A stretch of DNA of 64,000 nt from Parablautia sp. Marseille-Q6255 (GTDB lineage: Bacteria; Bacillota; Clostridia; Lachnospirales; Lachnospiraceae). Every line of letters starts with the position of its first letter. Position 1 is the stretch's first letter. The notes under the pieces are model-generated. The model ran no database searches. It had not been told where the DNA came from and saw only the letters and a program-made list of their open reading frames with translations. Positions 52,299 through 61,541 of this stretch are shown here, piece by piece. Made by a program: the position numbers and the translations under genes. The stretch lies in contig NZ_CATNVD010000019.1 of NCBI RefSeq assembly GCF_951230155.1, forward strand, positions 39,039-103,038. The letters are read 5' to 3'.

Positions 52299-53534
52299 GT
52301 GACAAAGAGAAAAAAACACAAGATCGTTGTCGTCATCATCTGCGCGTCGTTTTTGCAGGGATTGCAGTTTGTGCTGTCACCGGTGCTTGGGCAGATTGCA
52401 GAGCATTTTTCTGATATTGATATGAGTCTGATACAAATGGTGATTACTGTTCCTGCGATTGTTTCCGTCTTTGTAGCCCTGCTTTCTGGATGGCTGGCGC
52501 TAAAAATCAGCAAAAAGAAATTACTTTTATTCGCTGCATTTCTTGCGGGAACAGCAGGACTTATGCCGACAGTGGCTGATAGCTTCTGGATGTTGTTTTT
52601 CTCACGAATGGTATACGGTATTTCTCTGGGACTGGCGACCACATTAAATACCGCAATTGTGGCAGATTTTTTTGATGGAGATGCAAGAACTTCCATGATG
52701 GGAATACAGGCTGCCAGTATTGGAACCGGTATGGTATGTATTACGACATTGTCCGGATGGATCGGGAAAAATAATTTTGAAAATTCGTATTGGATAAATA
52801 TACTCGGGTTTGTAGCATTTGCATTGATTTTGTGCTGTCTTCCGGAAAAAAGACCTGTGAATACAGAAAAAAAAGAAGAAATTCGTTTGTGTAAAGATGT
52901 TTCTATTGCTTCTGGATTTGCGTTTTTGGAATTCTTTTTTCTGATTACATTTTCTACAAATATTGCGTTGCACCTAGGCGGAACGTTGACAGGGGACAGT
53001 ACAATTGCCGGAAATCTCATTGGTATTTTCTCAGGGATACAGATTGTGGCTGGTCTGCTGCTTGGACGGGTTACAAGATATTTCGGAAAGTATACGATGC
53101 CTGCGGCAATGATGAGCTTTAGTATTGGAGCAGTTTTACTGATTGTGTTTCCGGGAAATTTGCCGCTGCTCGTTATCAGCGCTTTGTTTTGCGGTTTTTC
53201 TCAAGGAATATTTATTCCTACGGGAATGGTTACAGTTTCTAATGCAGTAGCGCCTGCGGCAGTCACGATGGCATCCGCTGTATTTACCAGTGCGATGAGC
53301 ATGGGGCAGTTCTTTTCCCCTATCGTGTTGAACATGCTGTCGAACAAGATATTCGGAGATGTAACAACAGGAAATGTATATAAATTAGCTGCGGCTGGTA
53401 TGACTGCTTCAGCAGTTTTATCAGTATGGTGGAAGAAAAAGGATCATGGAAAGGAGAATAGTTATGAAAAAAAAGCTTGCATTATGCACACCGCTCCCGA
53501 AAGAAATGGTGGAACAGATAAAAGAATACTGTGA
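52299..53534 (+). CDS. Major facilitator superfamily transporter
   Basis: 411 aa from GTG 52299 (AACAGGAGGAAC upstream), twelve membrane helices, with the loop motif GWLALKISKKKLLL and RMVYGISLGLATTLNTAIV. The substrate is unknown, but the operon suggests a sugar, sugar acid or glycoside. The last 24 codons (from 53464) overlap the start of the next gene in another frame and encode a hydrophilic tail (KKKDHGKENSYEKK...). This overlap of 71 bp is unusually long. Confidence 0.87.
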   Translation: MTKRKKHKIVVVIICASFLQGLQFVLSPVLGQIAEHFSDIDMSLIQMVITVPAIVSVFVALLSGWLALKISKKKLLLFAAFLAGTAGLMPTVADSFWMLFFSRMVYGISLGLATTLNTAIVADFFDGDARTSMMGIQAASIGTGMVCITTLSGWIGKNNFENSYWINILGFVAFALILCCLPEKRPVNTEKKEEIRLCKDVSIASGFAFLEFFFLITFSTNIALHLGGTLTGDSTIAGNLIGIFSGIQIVAGLLLGRVTRYFGKYTMPAAMMSFSIGAVLLIVFPGNLPLLVISALFCGFSQGIFIPTGMVTVSNAVAPAAVTMASAVFTSAMSMGQFFSPIVLNMLSNKIFGDVTTGNVYKLAAAGMTASAVLSVWWKKKDHGKENSYEKKACIMHTAPERNGGTDKRIL

Positions 53535-54519
53535 TATATCCATATGTGGAGAGTTGAAGCATGGAAAAGGAAATGTTTCAGAATACATGACAAGAAATGA
53601 GTGTAAAAATCATGAATTAGTAGTTCTTGGAGATGAGTATGCGGGTACGGAAACGATTCAGCTGTGGGCAGATACAGGAATGAAATTCATTGGCGTGGCA
53701 AAGGGAACACCGTCAACAGTAGACTGCAATGCAATTGCTGAAGCAGGGATTCAGTTGTCTTATACACCGGGACGTAACCGGGTCGCAGTAGCAGAATATA
53801 CAATAGGATTGATGATTGCTGTGGCAAGAAATATTACATTAAGTTGTACCGGGCTTTCGAGGGGTGAGCATGTCGGGGCACCTATGGACGATATATATGA
53901 TGTCCCAGATATAAAAAATGTTACGTTTGGTCCATTGGACGCAAAGCATCCATTTATGGATTATGGAATAGGCTTTGAGCTGTACGGTAAAAAACTTGGA
54001 ATTGCCGGATACGGGGCCATAGGAAGAGAGGTTGCAACAAGAGCTCTGGCACTGGGCATGGATGTATCGGCGTATGATCCTTATATTTCAGAAGACCGGA
54101 TAAGGATAGATGGAGTAAAACCGGCATCCCTGGATGATATGCTGCGGGAATCAGATATTGTGAGTATCCATCTGCCTGTGCTTCCCTCTACTAAAGGGAT
54201 GGTCAATAGAGAGTGGTTCCAGAAAATGAAGCCGACCGCATATTTAATCAATACTGCCAGGGCAGCTGTGATTGACCAAAAAGACTTTGTGGAAGCACTT
54301 CTGGACAAACGGATTGCCGGGGCTGCGCTTGATGTTTACTGGAAAGAACCTGTGCCAGCAAATCATCCTGTTTTGAAAATGAGAAATGTAATTTGTACGC
54401 CTCATATGGCTGGACTGACTACAGATGTAGATTCTTGGTCTGGAGTAATGATGGGAGAAGAAATCCTTGCGTACCTGAAAAACGAGCCGAGAAAGTATAT
54501 TTGGAAAATCCGGTCGTAA
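53464..54519 (+). CDS. D-isomer-specific 2-hydroxyacid dehydrogenase
   Basis: 351 aa from ATG 53464, which follows GGAAAGGAG. It has the Rossmann glycine motif GIAGYGAIGREVATRA, the catalytic Arg in NTARAAVIDQ, Glu in DVYWKEPVPANHP and His in ICTPHMAG. It would reduce or oxidise a 2-keto/2-hydroxy acid using NAD(P). Its N-terminus begins inside the MFS gene. A dehydrogenase of this kind suggests that a sugar acid or glycerate-type compound occurs in the pathway. Confidence 0.88.
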   Translation: MKKKLALCTPLPKEMVEQIKEYCDISICGELKHGKGNVSEYMTRNECKNHELVVLGDEYAGTETIQLWADTGMKFIGVAKGTPSTVDCNAIAEAGIQLSYTPGRNRVAVAEYTIGLMIAVARNITLSCTGLSRGEHVGAPMDDIYDVPDIKNVTFGPLDAKHPFMDYGIGFELYGKKLGIAGYGAIGREVATRALALGMDVSAYDPYISEDRIRIDGVKPASLDDMLRESDIVSIHLPVLPSTKGMVNREWFQKMKPTAYLINTARAAVIDQKDFVEALLDKRIAGAALDVYWKEPVPANHPVLKMRNVICTPHMAGLTTDVDSWSGVMMGEEILAYLKNEPRKYIWKIRS

Positions 54520-54553
54520 AAGAAAATACTAATAACTAATATAGGAGCAGATT

Positions 54554-55213
54554 ATGAAATATGAAAAAATTCGAACAACAGTACTGCAGGCAATTCAGGA
54601 GGCAGTAGAAAAAGGATTAATTAACGGAACATCAGGCAATATTGCGATGCGTGATGAAGAGGATCCGCGGGTTATAGCAATCACTCCAAGCGGTATTTCT
54701 TATGCAGGGATGACACCGGAAGACATTGCTGTTGTAAAAATGCAGGAGGACGGAACGAATCTTTGGATTGAAGGAAATTATAAATACTCTTCAGAGCTGC
54801 CGATGCATGCCGCAGTGATGCGCCAGAGAACAGACGTCAACGCTACAGTACATACGCACAGCATGTATGCTACGATCTGTGCGATGGGAGAAACACCGGA
54901 GCTTCTTCCGATTACTCCTCCGCAGTGTGAATTTACTCCGGTTGGAATTGTGGATTTTACGATGCCGGGATCAGATCAGGTGGCAGAAAAGGTCGTAAAA
55001 GCCTTAAATAAAAAAGGCAGGGTATGTTTGATTAAAAATCACGGAATGTTTTCATGCGGTAAGAACATGAAGGCAGCGATGCATGCGACAATTTATACGG
55101 AGGAGATGGCGCAGACGACAGTCATTGCTAGGATGCTGGGAACGTATGAGCCAATGCCTGAGGAGGCAATAAAAGCGATGAAGGCTCTGATAGAGGCGGA
55201 TCAAGCAGTCTGA
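54554..55213 (+). CDS. Class II aldolase/adducin family protein (fuculose-phosphate-type)
   Basis: 219 aa, the usual length. The Zn ligands are HTH in NATVHTHSMYATICAM and the later His in IKNHGMFSCG, and the catalytic Glu is in SELPMHAAVM. An N-terminal GLINGTSGNIAMRD binds the phosphate. It should cleave a ketose-phosphate into a triose phosphate and an aldehyde. The kinase that could supply the phosphate is the next gene. Confidence 0.9.
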   Translation: MKYEKIRTTVLQAIQEAVEKGLINGTSGNIAMRDEEDPRVIAITPSGISYAGMTPEDIAVVKMQEDGTNLWIEGNYKYSSELPMHAAVMRQRTDVNATVHTHSMYATICAMGETPELLPITPPQCEFTPVGIVDFTMPGSDQVAEKVVKALNKKGRVCLIKNHGMFSCGKNMKAAMHATIYTEEMAQTTVIARMLGTYEPMPEEAIKAMKALIEADQAV

Positions 55214-55225
55214 AAGGAGAAGGAC

Positions 55226-56815
55226 TTGTACGGGATTGCAGAGAATTATGTTATAGGAATGGATTGCGGTACAACAAATATAAAAGCAATCCTTCTGTCT
55301 GATGACGGGACTGTAGTTGCAGAAGAAAGTCGCCGAAACAAAACGATCAATAGGGGCGGTGGAGCTTTGGAACAGGATTCCGAAGAATGGTGGGCAAATG
55401 CAGTCAGTATTTTTCGGGGACTGACAGAAAAAGCCGGAGAAGAACGATGTAGGAAAATTCGTGGGATTGCCATCAGCTCTCATACCGTGACAATGCTTCC
55501 ATTGGACGGAAACCGGAGACCTCTCAGAAATGCACTGACCTGCCAAGATGGTCGATCTGCAAAGGAAATGCACCGGATTGTCCGTACAATGGGACTGGAA
55601 CATTTTGTATCAACAGTGGGAGGGCAGCCAGCGGTTGCATTTCTTCCAAATAAAATCGAATGGTTTCGGCGACATGAGCCGGAGCTGTTCGCTAGAACGC
55701 GGTATTACATACAGGCGAGCTCGTATATTAATATGAAATTAACGGGCGTGATGGTTACAGATATAGACCAGGCAACCAGAACACAGTGCTGGGATATCAA
55801 TACTATGGACTGGTCACATGAAATCGGAAATATAATCGGAGTGGATTTTCATGAAGCTATGCCCCCGGTAAAAGAAGTGGATGATATCATCGGAACAGTG
55901 ACTGGAGAAGCAGCAAAAATAACAGGCCTTCCTGTGGAAATTGCTGTGACAGCAGGAAGCAGCGATGCGCTTGCGTCCATGTATGCTATGGGAATGAACC
56001 GGCTCGGTGATGCAGGAGAGTCCTGTGGTACAACATCTCTTGTCTTTGCTGGAAGTGCATCAAAAAGTCCATCGGATATTCCGGTTGTAACTAGACCATG
56101 CAGAATAGAAGGGATGCCTTGGATATTTGATGCTCCAATTCAATCATCGGGTTCTTCGATACAATGGTTTATTGATCATATGGCGGGAGAAGAACAGATG
56201 GTAGCGAAACAGCATGGTGTAGATATTCATTCCTATCTAAATGGTCAGGCACTAAAAGCAGCTCCAGGAGCAGCGGGGGTATTCTTCTATCCGTATCTTA
56301 TGGGGGAGAGGGCACCGATTTGGAATGAATATGCAAGAGGCATGTTTTTGGGATTGGGGATGGATACGACACGCAATGATCTGATACGAAGCATATATGA
56401 AGGAACAGCATATGCCCTGCGTAGCGTAATAGAAACGATAAAGGCATCTGGTGCAGAAATTGACTCACTGCGTATATGCGGAGGCGGGGCAAGGAGCAGG
56501 ACCTGGTGTCAGATTAAGTCTTCTATGTTAAGAATACCGGTTTTGCTGCTTGATGAGAGATCTGGCGACGTTCCATTAGGAGATGCGTTGCTTGTAGGAC
56601 ATAAAACAGGAGTGTTTCCTGACCTGGTTCAGGCATCTGAAAGAATTATACGAGTAAAAGAGACGATTTGGCCAATAGAAGAATGGGCACAGATCTATGA
56701 TCGGTTATTCCCAGTTTACACGGAGATGTATCATAATCTGGAAGACAGTATGAAAATACACTGGGAGGCGATACAGGATATTTATTCAGATAAAATAAAA
56801 AAGAATGGAGAGTGA
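55226..56815 (+). CDS. FGGY-family carbohydrate kinase, xylulokinase-like
   Basis: 529 aa from TTG 55226 (AAAGGAGAAGG upstream). ATP motif VIGMDCGTTNIKAILL, then GIAISSHTVTMLPLD, TAGSSDALASMYAMG with the catalytic Asp, and RICGGGARSRTW near the end. It is related to xylulo-, gluconate- and erythritol-type kinases; the exact ketose cannot be told. Located directly after the class II aldolase, it most likely phosphorylates the substrate that the aldolase splits. Confidence 0.87.
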   Translation: MYGIAENYVIGMDCGTTNIKAILLSDDGTVVAEESRRNKTINRGGGALEQDSEEWWANAVSIFRGLTEKAGEERCRKIRGIAISSHTVTMLPLDGNRRPLRNALTCQDGRSAKEMHRIVRTMGLEHFVSTVGGQPAVAFLPNKIEWFRRHEPELFARTRYYIQASSYINMKLTGVMVTDIDQATRTQCWDINTMDWSHEIGNIIGVDFHEAMPPVKEVDDIIGTVTGEAAKITGLPVEIAVTAGSSDALASMYAMGMNRLGDAGESCGTTSLVFAGSASKSPSDIPVVTRPCRIEGMPWIFDAPIQSSGSSIQWFIDHMAGEEQMVAKQHGVDIHSYLNGQALKAAPGAAGVFFYPYLMGERAPIWNEYARGMFLGLGMDTTRNDLIRSIYEGTAYALRSVIETIKASGAEIDSLRICGGGARSRTWCQIKSSMLRIPVLLLDERSGDVPLGDALLVGHKTGVFPDLVQASERIIRVKETIWPIEEWAQIYDRLFPVYTEMYHNLEDSMKIHWEAIQDIYSDKIKKNGE

Positions 56816-56829
56816 CAAGGAAGATGAAA

Positions 56830-58008
56830 ATGAATAAAGAGAAGGTTGGGATCGGAGTTATAGGATGTGGGACAATTGCTTCTGTTTATTTAAAAAATAT
56901 CATGCAACATTACAATAATCTAGAACTGTTAGCTGTGTCAGATATTTATATAGAAAAGGCACAGGAGATGGCTCAAAAATACGGCGTGCCTAAAGCGTGT
57001 TCAACAGAGGAACTGCTGGCAATGGATGAAGTAGAGATTGTGTTAAATCTGACAACACCGGGTGTGCACTATCTCATTAATAAGAAAATTTTAAATGCTG
57101 GAAAACATGTGTATTGTGAGAAACCACTTACCCTATCATTAGAGAATGGAAAACAATTAGTTAATCTTGCAAAACAGAAAAAATTACTTTGTGTTTCAGC
57201 ACCGGATACGTTCCTGGGAAGTGGTGGTCAGACAGTGAGAAAATTACTAGATAATGGGGTGATTGGAATGCCCATAGGCTTTACTGCTAACATGTGCTGC
57301 CCAGGACATGAGTTATGGCATCCGGCTCCGGGATTTTATTATAAAGAAGGTGCGGGACCAATGTTTGATATGGGACCGTATTACATGACCATGTTGGTTT
57401 CACTTTTAGGACCAGTAAAAAAAGTTTCTGCGTATACTTCGTCAGGCCGTCCAATTCGGGAGATACAGGGAACTTTAGTGAGAAGTGAGGTTCCGACAAC
57501 GTACACAGGAATTATGGAAATGGCATGTGGGGCGGTTGGAACAGTAACAATGAGTTTTGATATTTGGAACGCAAATTTACCATGCTTAGAGATCTATGGG
57601 ACAGAAGGAACGGTAGAGGTTCCGGATCCCAATAACTTTAGCGGAGTTATACATGTATTTAATGGAAATGAGTTGAAAAGTATAGTTGAAGAAACAGAGG
57701 GGGATCATTCGGCAAAATTGATGACAATGATTGAAAAACAAACAGTATGTAGAAAAGAGTACCCTCTTGAGTATCCTGCTGATAACGATTTGCAGTGCAA
57801 TATGCGAGGGTTAGGTGTTTCGGAAATGGCACAGGCTTTGCTAACGCAGCGAAAGGCTCGTTTGTCTTCTGAATTATCTTTGCATGTGGTGGAGATACTT
57901 AACGCATTTGAAATATCAGCAAGAAGTGGAGAAGTATATGAAATGACAACAGGTTGCGAAAGGCCAGATCCTTTAGAAGAAGGTTTGGCACTTTGGGAGA
58001 TATCCTGA
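56830..58008 (+). CDS. Gfo/Idh/MocA-family dehydrogenase, first copy
   Basis: 392 aa. N-terminal GIGVIGCGTIASVYLKNI, then the EKP motif VYCEKPLTLSLENG, and GAGPMFDMGPYYMTMLVSLLG. The Asp-Met-Gly-Pro-Tyr-Tyr segment has Tyr where inositol-dehydrogenase-type members keep the catalytic His, so it belongs to a divergent subgroup. It should oxidise a sugar or cyclitol with NAD. The ATG at 56830 is favoured (AGGAAG 7 bp upstream); GTG 56812 overlaps the kinase stop but has its ribosome site too close. Confidence 0.85.
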   Translation: MNKEKVGIGVIGCGTIASVYLKNIMQHYNNLELLAVSDIYIEKAQEMAQKYGVPKACSTEELLAMDEVEIVLNLTTPGVHYLINKKILNAGKHVYCEKPLTLSLENGKQLVNLAKQKKLLCVSAPDTFLGSGGQTVRKLLDNGVIGMPIGFTANMCCPGHELWHPAPGFYYKEGAGPMFDMGPYYMTMLVSLLGPVKKVSAYTSSGRPIREIQGTLVRSEVPTTYTGIMEMACGAVGTVTMSFDIWNANLPCLEIYGTEGTVEVPDPNNFSGVIHVFNGNELKSIVEETEGDHSAKLMTMIEKQTVCRKEYPLEYPADNDLQCNMRGLGVSEMAQALLTQRKARLSSELSLHVVEILNAFEISARSGEVYEMTTGCERPDPLEEGLALWEIS

Positions 58009-58057
58009 AATTTAAACAATGGATGTTATTCTTAAAAATGAAAGGAAGATGATAAAG

Positions 58058-59053
58058 ATGAAGGCTGTAGCAAGTTTTGGCATTGTAAATGCAGATACAA
58101 GTGGTCCAGGCGCTTTTTTGAGAGCTGCAAAGTGGTATTGGGACGAGCTTACGGATATGTTTGCAGCAGCAGGATTTAATTCTGTCATGATCCCTATGGT
58201 TCCTAATACAGAAAATGTGTCCAGAAATGGGGCTCCAATCTGTACGGCTTCGATTTGTACACGTTTCGGTTCACCGGAAGGATATCTGGAGTATTTAAAT
58301 GAAAAAGGAATTAAAAATGTAGAGGTGATAGGCGTTTCTGCACAAAGTCTATTCAACAGTCTTTTTGAGACAGGGATATCTATCGAAAAATTTTATGATG
58401 TTTTCTATGATTATGCGGCAGATAATATTGAGGCGCTGCTTCAGTTCCAAGGCAGCACGCTGTTGGTTTCTCCGACTCCTGGGATTGGCTTTTTAAAACA
58501 GGTGTTTCAGAATGATGAAGTCAGAATGCGGCGCTTTTTTGAAGAGGCTGCAGTGAGTATGAACAAAATTGGACAGAAATGTAAAGCCAGTCAGATCAAT
58601 TTGGCGATACGCAATGAGTATTGGACGCAAATGCGAGGTGAGCATATAGAAGCATTTATGGAACTGGTAGATCCAGAACTTGTATCCTATGCACCCGATC
58701 CGGCTCATCTGAAAATTGCCCATGCCGACTATGAGCATTTATTTAGAAAATATGCAGGAAAAGCAAAAGTAGTATGTTTTACCGATACGAAATTTGAAGA
58801 TGAGACAGATGCCTATCAAACGATTTCACCGGAGTTTCCTCAGGATGGAAGACAGCAGAGAGTATACTATGATCTCGGATATGGAAATGTAGATTTTGCA
58901 TTGCTCTACAGCATTTTAAAAGAAGCAGATTTTGACGGACCTGTTGTTTTGGAATCGAAATATTCCTTAGATATTCCGAAAGGAATTCTTCGATTAAGGA
59001 CGTTCTGGAACAGGTTAGAAAAGCAGTATTTAAAAAATAGGGAGGTGAAGTAA
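58058..59053 (+). CDS. TIM-barrel sugar isomerase/epimerase-like protein, first copy
   Basis: 331 aa from ATG 58058 (GAAAGGAAG upstream). AP-endonuclease-2 fold (Xyl isomerase-like TIM barrel). Metal-ligand positions: Glu in AIRNEYW, Asp in YAPDPAHLK, and the last Glu in VVLESKYS are kept. The position matching His in the paralogue at 59053 (YFHIKDT) reads VCFTDTK here. Its stop overlaps the next gene, a second TIM barrel, suggesting that the two barrels work as a pair. Confidence 0.82.
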   Translation: MKAVASFGIVNADTSGPGAFLRAAKWYWDELTDMFAAAGFNSVMIPMVPNTENVSRNGAPICTASICTRFGSPEGYLEYLNEKGIKNVEVIGVSAQSLFNSLFETGISIEKFYDVFYDYAADNIEALLQFQGSTLLVSPTPGIGFLKQVFQNDEVRMRRFFEEAAVSMNKIGQKCKASQINLAIRNEYWTQMRGEHIEAFMELVDPELVSYAPDPAHLKIAHADYEHLFRKYAGKAKVVCFTDTKFEDETDAYQTISPEFPQDGRQQRVYYDLGYGNVDFALLYSILKEADFDGPVVLESKYSLDIPKGILRLRTFWNRLEKQYLKNREVK

Positions 59054-59988
59054 TGGTGGACAGAAATATTCAATACACCTATATGACTAACCTTTGGGGA
59101 AATATTAATTATAAGCAGTTGAATAATTTTGATGAATGGTATATGGGAGATTTTGGTTCGGCTTATTACTATCAGGATTGGGACAAGATTCTCAGATATT
59201 TTGCAGGAGCCGGTTTTAAGGGGATTGAGCTGATGGTATTTTCCGTTCCGAGCATAGTAAATGCATTCGGTTCAATGAAAAATTTTAAGGAGTTCGCTGA
59301 GAAAAGGGGTATTGAGCGGATTACAGGAATGTTTTCTCATCATGTGGGTTCACAGGATAAGAGAAATCATCCGGCGATTTTTGCCTATGAGCAACAAGCG
59401 ATTGATGCTCTGGCAGAATGTGGAGGAATCAATTTAATTGTTCAACCGGCAGGACAGTATTATGGTACAGGTCCTTTGGATGAAGAAGGGTTAAAAAATG
59501 TGGCAGAATGCATGAATACAGTAGGGCGTATGTGTGCGGAAAAGGGGCTGGAAGTTTCAATTCACAATGAATTCTGGTGTGCTGTAAATAAGTATGATCA
59601 TGAGAAGTTTCTGGAGATGACAGACCCAGACTATGTCTATTACTGTCTCGATACCGCACAGGTGGCAATTATGGGAAAAGATATTTTGAACTTCTATGAT
59701 ACGTATCATGACCGTGTAAAATACTTTCACATTAAAGACACCACTTATATTAATGCGCCGGATGAAAAACGATTTGGTGCAGGTGCTGAATTTGATGAGA
59801 AAGGCGCAAGATGGTTCTGGGAACCAGGCGGAGGACTACTGGACTTTAAGAAACTGTGGAAGCTTCTGAAGAAGCATGAGCATAAGGGGTGGATCGGTAT
59901 TGAGTCAGACGGAACCCCGGATCCATTGTCTACGATTTTGCTTACAAAAAATTATATTGATACTGTATTAGACCCAATTTATAAATAA
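59053..59988 (+). CDS. TIM-barrel sugar isomerase/epimerase-like protein, second copy
   Basis: 311 aa, start overlapping the preceding stop (GGAGGTGAAGTA before). The four expected metal ligands can be placed: Glu in SIHNEFWC, Asp in YCLDTAQVAI, His in KYFHIKDTTY, and Glu in IGIESDGT. So this copy is likely an active metal-dependent isomerase, epimerase or lyase. The substrate is not readable. Confidence 0.85.
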   Translation: MVDRNIQYTYMTNLWGNINYKQLNNFDEWYMGDFGSAYYYQDWDKILRYFAGAGFKGIELMVFSVPSIVNAFGSMKNFKEFAEKRGIERITGMFSHHVGSQDKRNHPAIFAYEQQAIDALAECGGINLIVQPAGQYYGTGPLDEEGLKNVAECMNTVGRMCAEKGLEVSIHNEFWCAVNKYDHEKFLEMTDPDYVYYCLDTAQVAIMGKDILNFYDTYHDRVKYFHIKDTTYINAPDEKRFGAGAEFDEKGARWFWEPGGGLLDFKKLWKLLKKHEHKGWIGIESDGTPDPLSTILLTKNYIDTVLDPIYK

Positions 59989-60008
59989 AATGAAAGGATG
60001 GAAATGAT

Positions 60009-60503
60009 ATGATGAACACACAGTTTGCAAAATTTTTACAGATTGGAATTATTGTGGAGAATGTAGAGGAGACGATTAAACATTATGAGGAGTATGGAAT
60101 CGGTCCGTGGAGAGTCAATGAAATGGATTCCAGTGTATTTCCGGATTTTACAATGAATGGAAAAAAAGAACGCCTTCAGTCGATTATGGCATTTTGTGAT
60201 TGCTGGGGATTTGAATTGGAACTGATTCAGCCGATCAGTGACAGCCCGTACAAAACGTGGCTTAAGGAGCATGGACCAGGTATGCACCATATCGCTCTGA
60301 TAACGAGAGATGAGTTCGGAAAAGTTCTGGAGGAGCATAAAGAAAAGACTGGTCGGGCCCCGTGGCTTTGGTGCAAGGATCCGGTGATCGGAATGGAATT
60401 TGCTTATCTGGATTTACATAAAGAGCTAGGCATGTTTCTGGAAGTGTATAATGAAGATAAAAAGGGTGGGTTAGATGCCAACTTTAAATTAGCGGAAGAA
60501 TAA
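60009..60503 (+). CDS. VOC/glyoxalase-fold protein, methylmalonyl-CoA-epimerase-like
   Basis: 164 aa. Two beta-alpha-beta-beta-beta modules with metal-ligand positions Glu (FELELIQPI), His (GMHHIALIT) and Glu (GMFLEVYN). The first ligand, His in most relatives (H-x-G-I), is Gln here (FLQIGIIVENVEET). It may bind another metal arrangement or have changed activity. Together with the TIM barrels it could handle an epimerisation or ring opening. ATG 60012 is an equally possible start. Confidence 0.8.
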   Translation: MMNTQFAKFLQIGIIVENVEETIKHYEEYGIGPWRVNEMDSSVFPDFTMNGKKERLQSIMAFCDCWGFELELIQPISDSPYKTWLKEHGPGMHHIALITRDEFGKVLEEHKEKTGRAPWLWCKDPVIGMEFAYLDLHKELGMFLEVYNEDKKGGLDANFKLAEE

Positions 60504-60556
60504 AAGCCGGATTATGACTGCACACAACAGTAAAATGGGAAAGGATGCAAAATAGT

Positions 60557-61522
60557 ATGGAATACGTAAAGTTTCAGGGGATTGAAAAGAAAATTAGCAA
60601 ATTTTTTATGGGAACATTCGGAATGTTTCCTGATAATAAGGAAAAACATTTTCAGACATTGGATGCAGCATACGATCTTGGAATCACAGCAATTGATACT
60701 GCGCGCGCATACGATTCAGAACCGACGGTAGGTGAATGGATTGAGACAAGAGGCGTCCGTGATAAGATTGTGCTTTTGTCGAAGGGGGCGCACCCCAGTG
60801 ATTATCGGGAACGAGTTACGCCGTATGATATTGATTCTGACCTGGCAGAAACGCTGGCAGAGCTTCAGACAGATTATCTGGATATTTATCTTTTACACAG
60901 GGATAATACAGAGCTTCCGGTGGGACCAATTGTGGAAAAGCTCAATGAGCATCAGGCTGCAGGAAGAATAAAAATTTTCGGAGGATCAAACTGGACACAT
61001 ACGCGACTGGAAGAGGCAAATGAATATGCATATGCTCATAATTTGATGCCGATGACAGTGTCATCACCGAATTTCAGTCTGGCAGAGCAGGTAAAAAATC
61101 CATTTGCACCGGGCTGTGTAACGATAGCGGGAAATAAAAATACAGAAGCACAGGAATGGTATACAAAGAATCAAATGCCTGTTCTTGCCTATTCATCCCT
61201 CGCCCGAGGGTTGTTTTCTGGAAGAATTACAAGAGAATTGCTGAAAAATGACCCGGAGCAGATTGATATGTTCTGTCGTATTGGATATTGTTACGAAGAA
61301 AACTTTGTCCGCCTTGACCGGTGTAAGGAAATTGCAGATGAGAAGGGATGTTCTGTGCCACAGGTAGCCATGGCATATGTATTAGACAGTCCACTGAATG
61401 CATTTCCAATTATCGGTGCAGCCAACAGGGCAGAGATAGAGTCCTCACTTGGAGCATTAGATGTAAAACTGACACCGCAGGAAGTTCTTTATCTGGAATT
61501 GAAATCCGACACAAGAAAGTAA
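60557..61522 (+). CDS. Aldo/keto reductase
   Basis: About 321 aa. The catalytic tetrad is in place: Asp (AIDTARAYD), Tyr, Lys (VLLSKGAHP) and His (YLLHRDN). It has a TIM-barrel end, PIIGAANRAE, for the cofactor. It would reduce or oxidise a sugar carbonyl with NADP(H). ATG 60545 also fits but its AAAGG is adjacent, so 60557 is preferred. Confidence 0.88.
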   Translation: MEYVKFQGIEKKISKFFMGTFGMFPDNKEKHFQTLDAAYDLGITAIDTARAYDSEPTVGEWIETRGVRDKIVLLSKGAHPSDYRERVTPYDIDSDLAETLAELQTDYLDIYLLHRDNTELPVGPIVEKLNEHQAAGRIKIFGGSNWTHTRLEEANEYAYAHNLMPMTVSSPNFSLAEQVKNPFAPGCVTIAGNKNTEAQEWYTKNQMPVLAYSSLARGLFSGRITRELLKNDPEQIDMFCRIGYCYEENFVRLDRCKEIADEKGCSVPQVAMAYVLDSPLNAFPIIGAANRAEIESSLGALDVKLTPQEVLYLELKSDTRK

Positions 61523-61541
61523 ATAGAGCAGGGGGATAAAA

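Noticed and set aside
55226..56815. Calling the kinase a definite xylulokinase
   Set aside because: The FGGY motifs are general, and the operon lacks a xylose isomerase, so only the family is supported.
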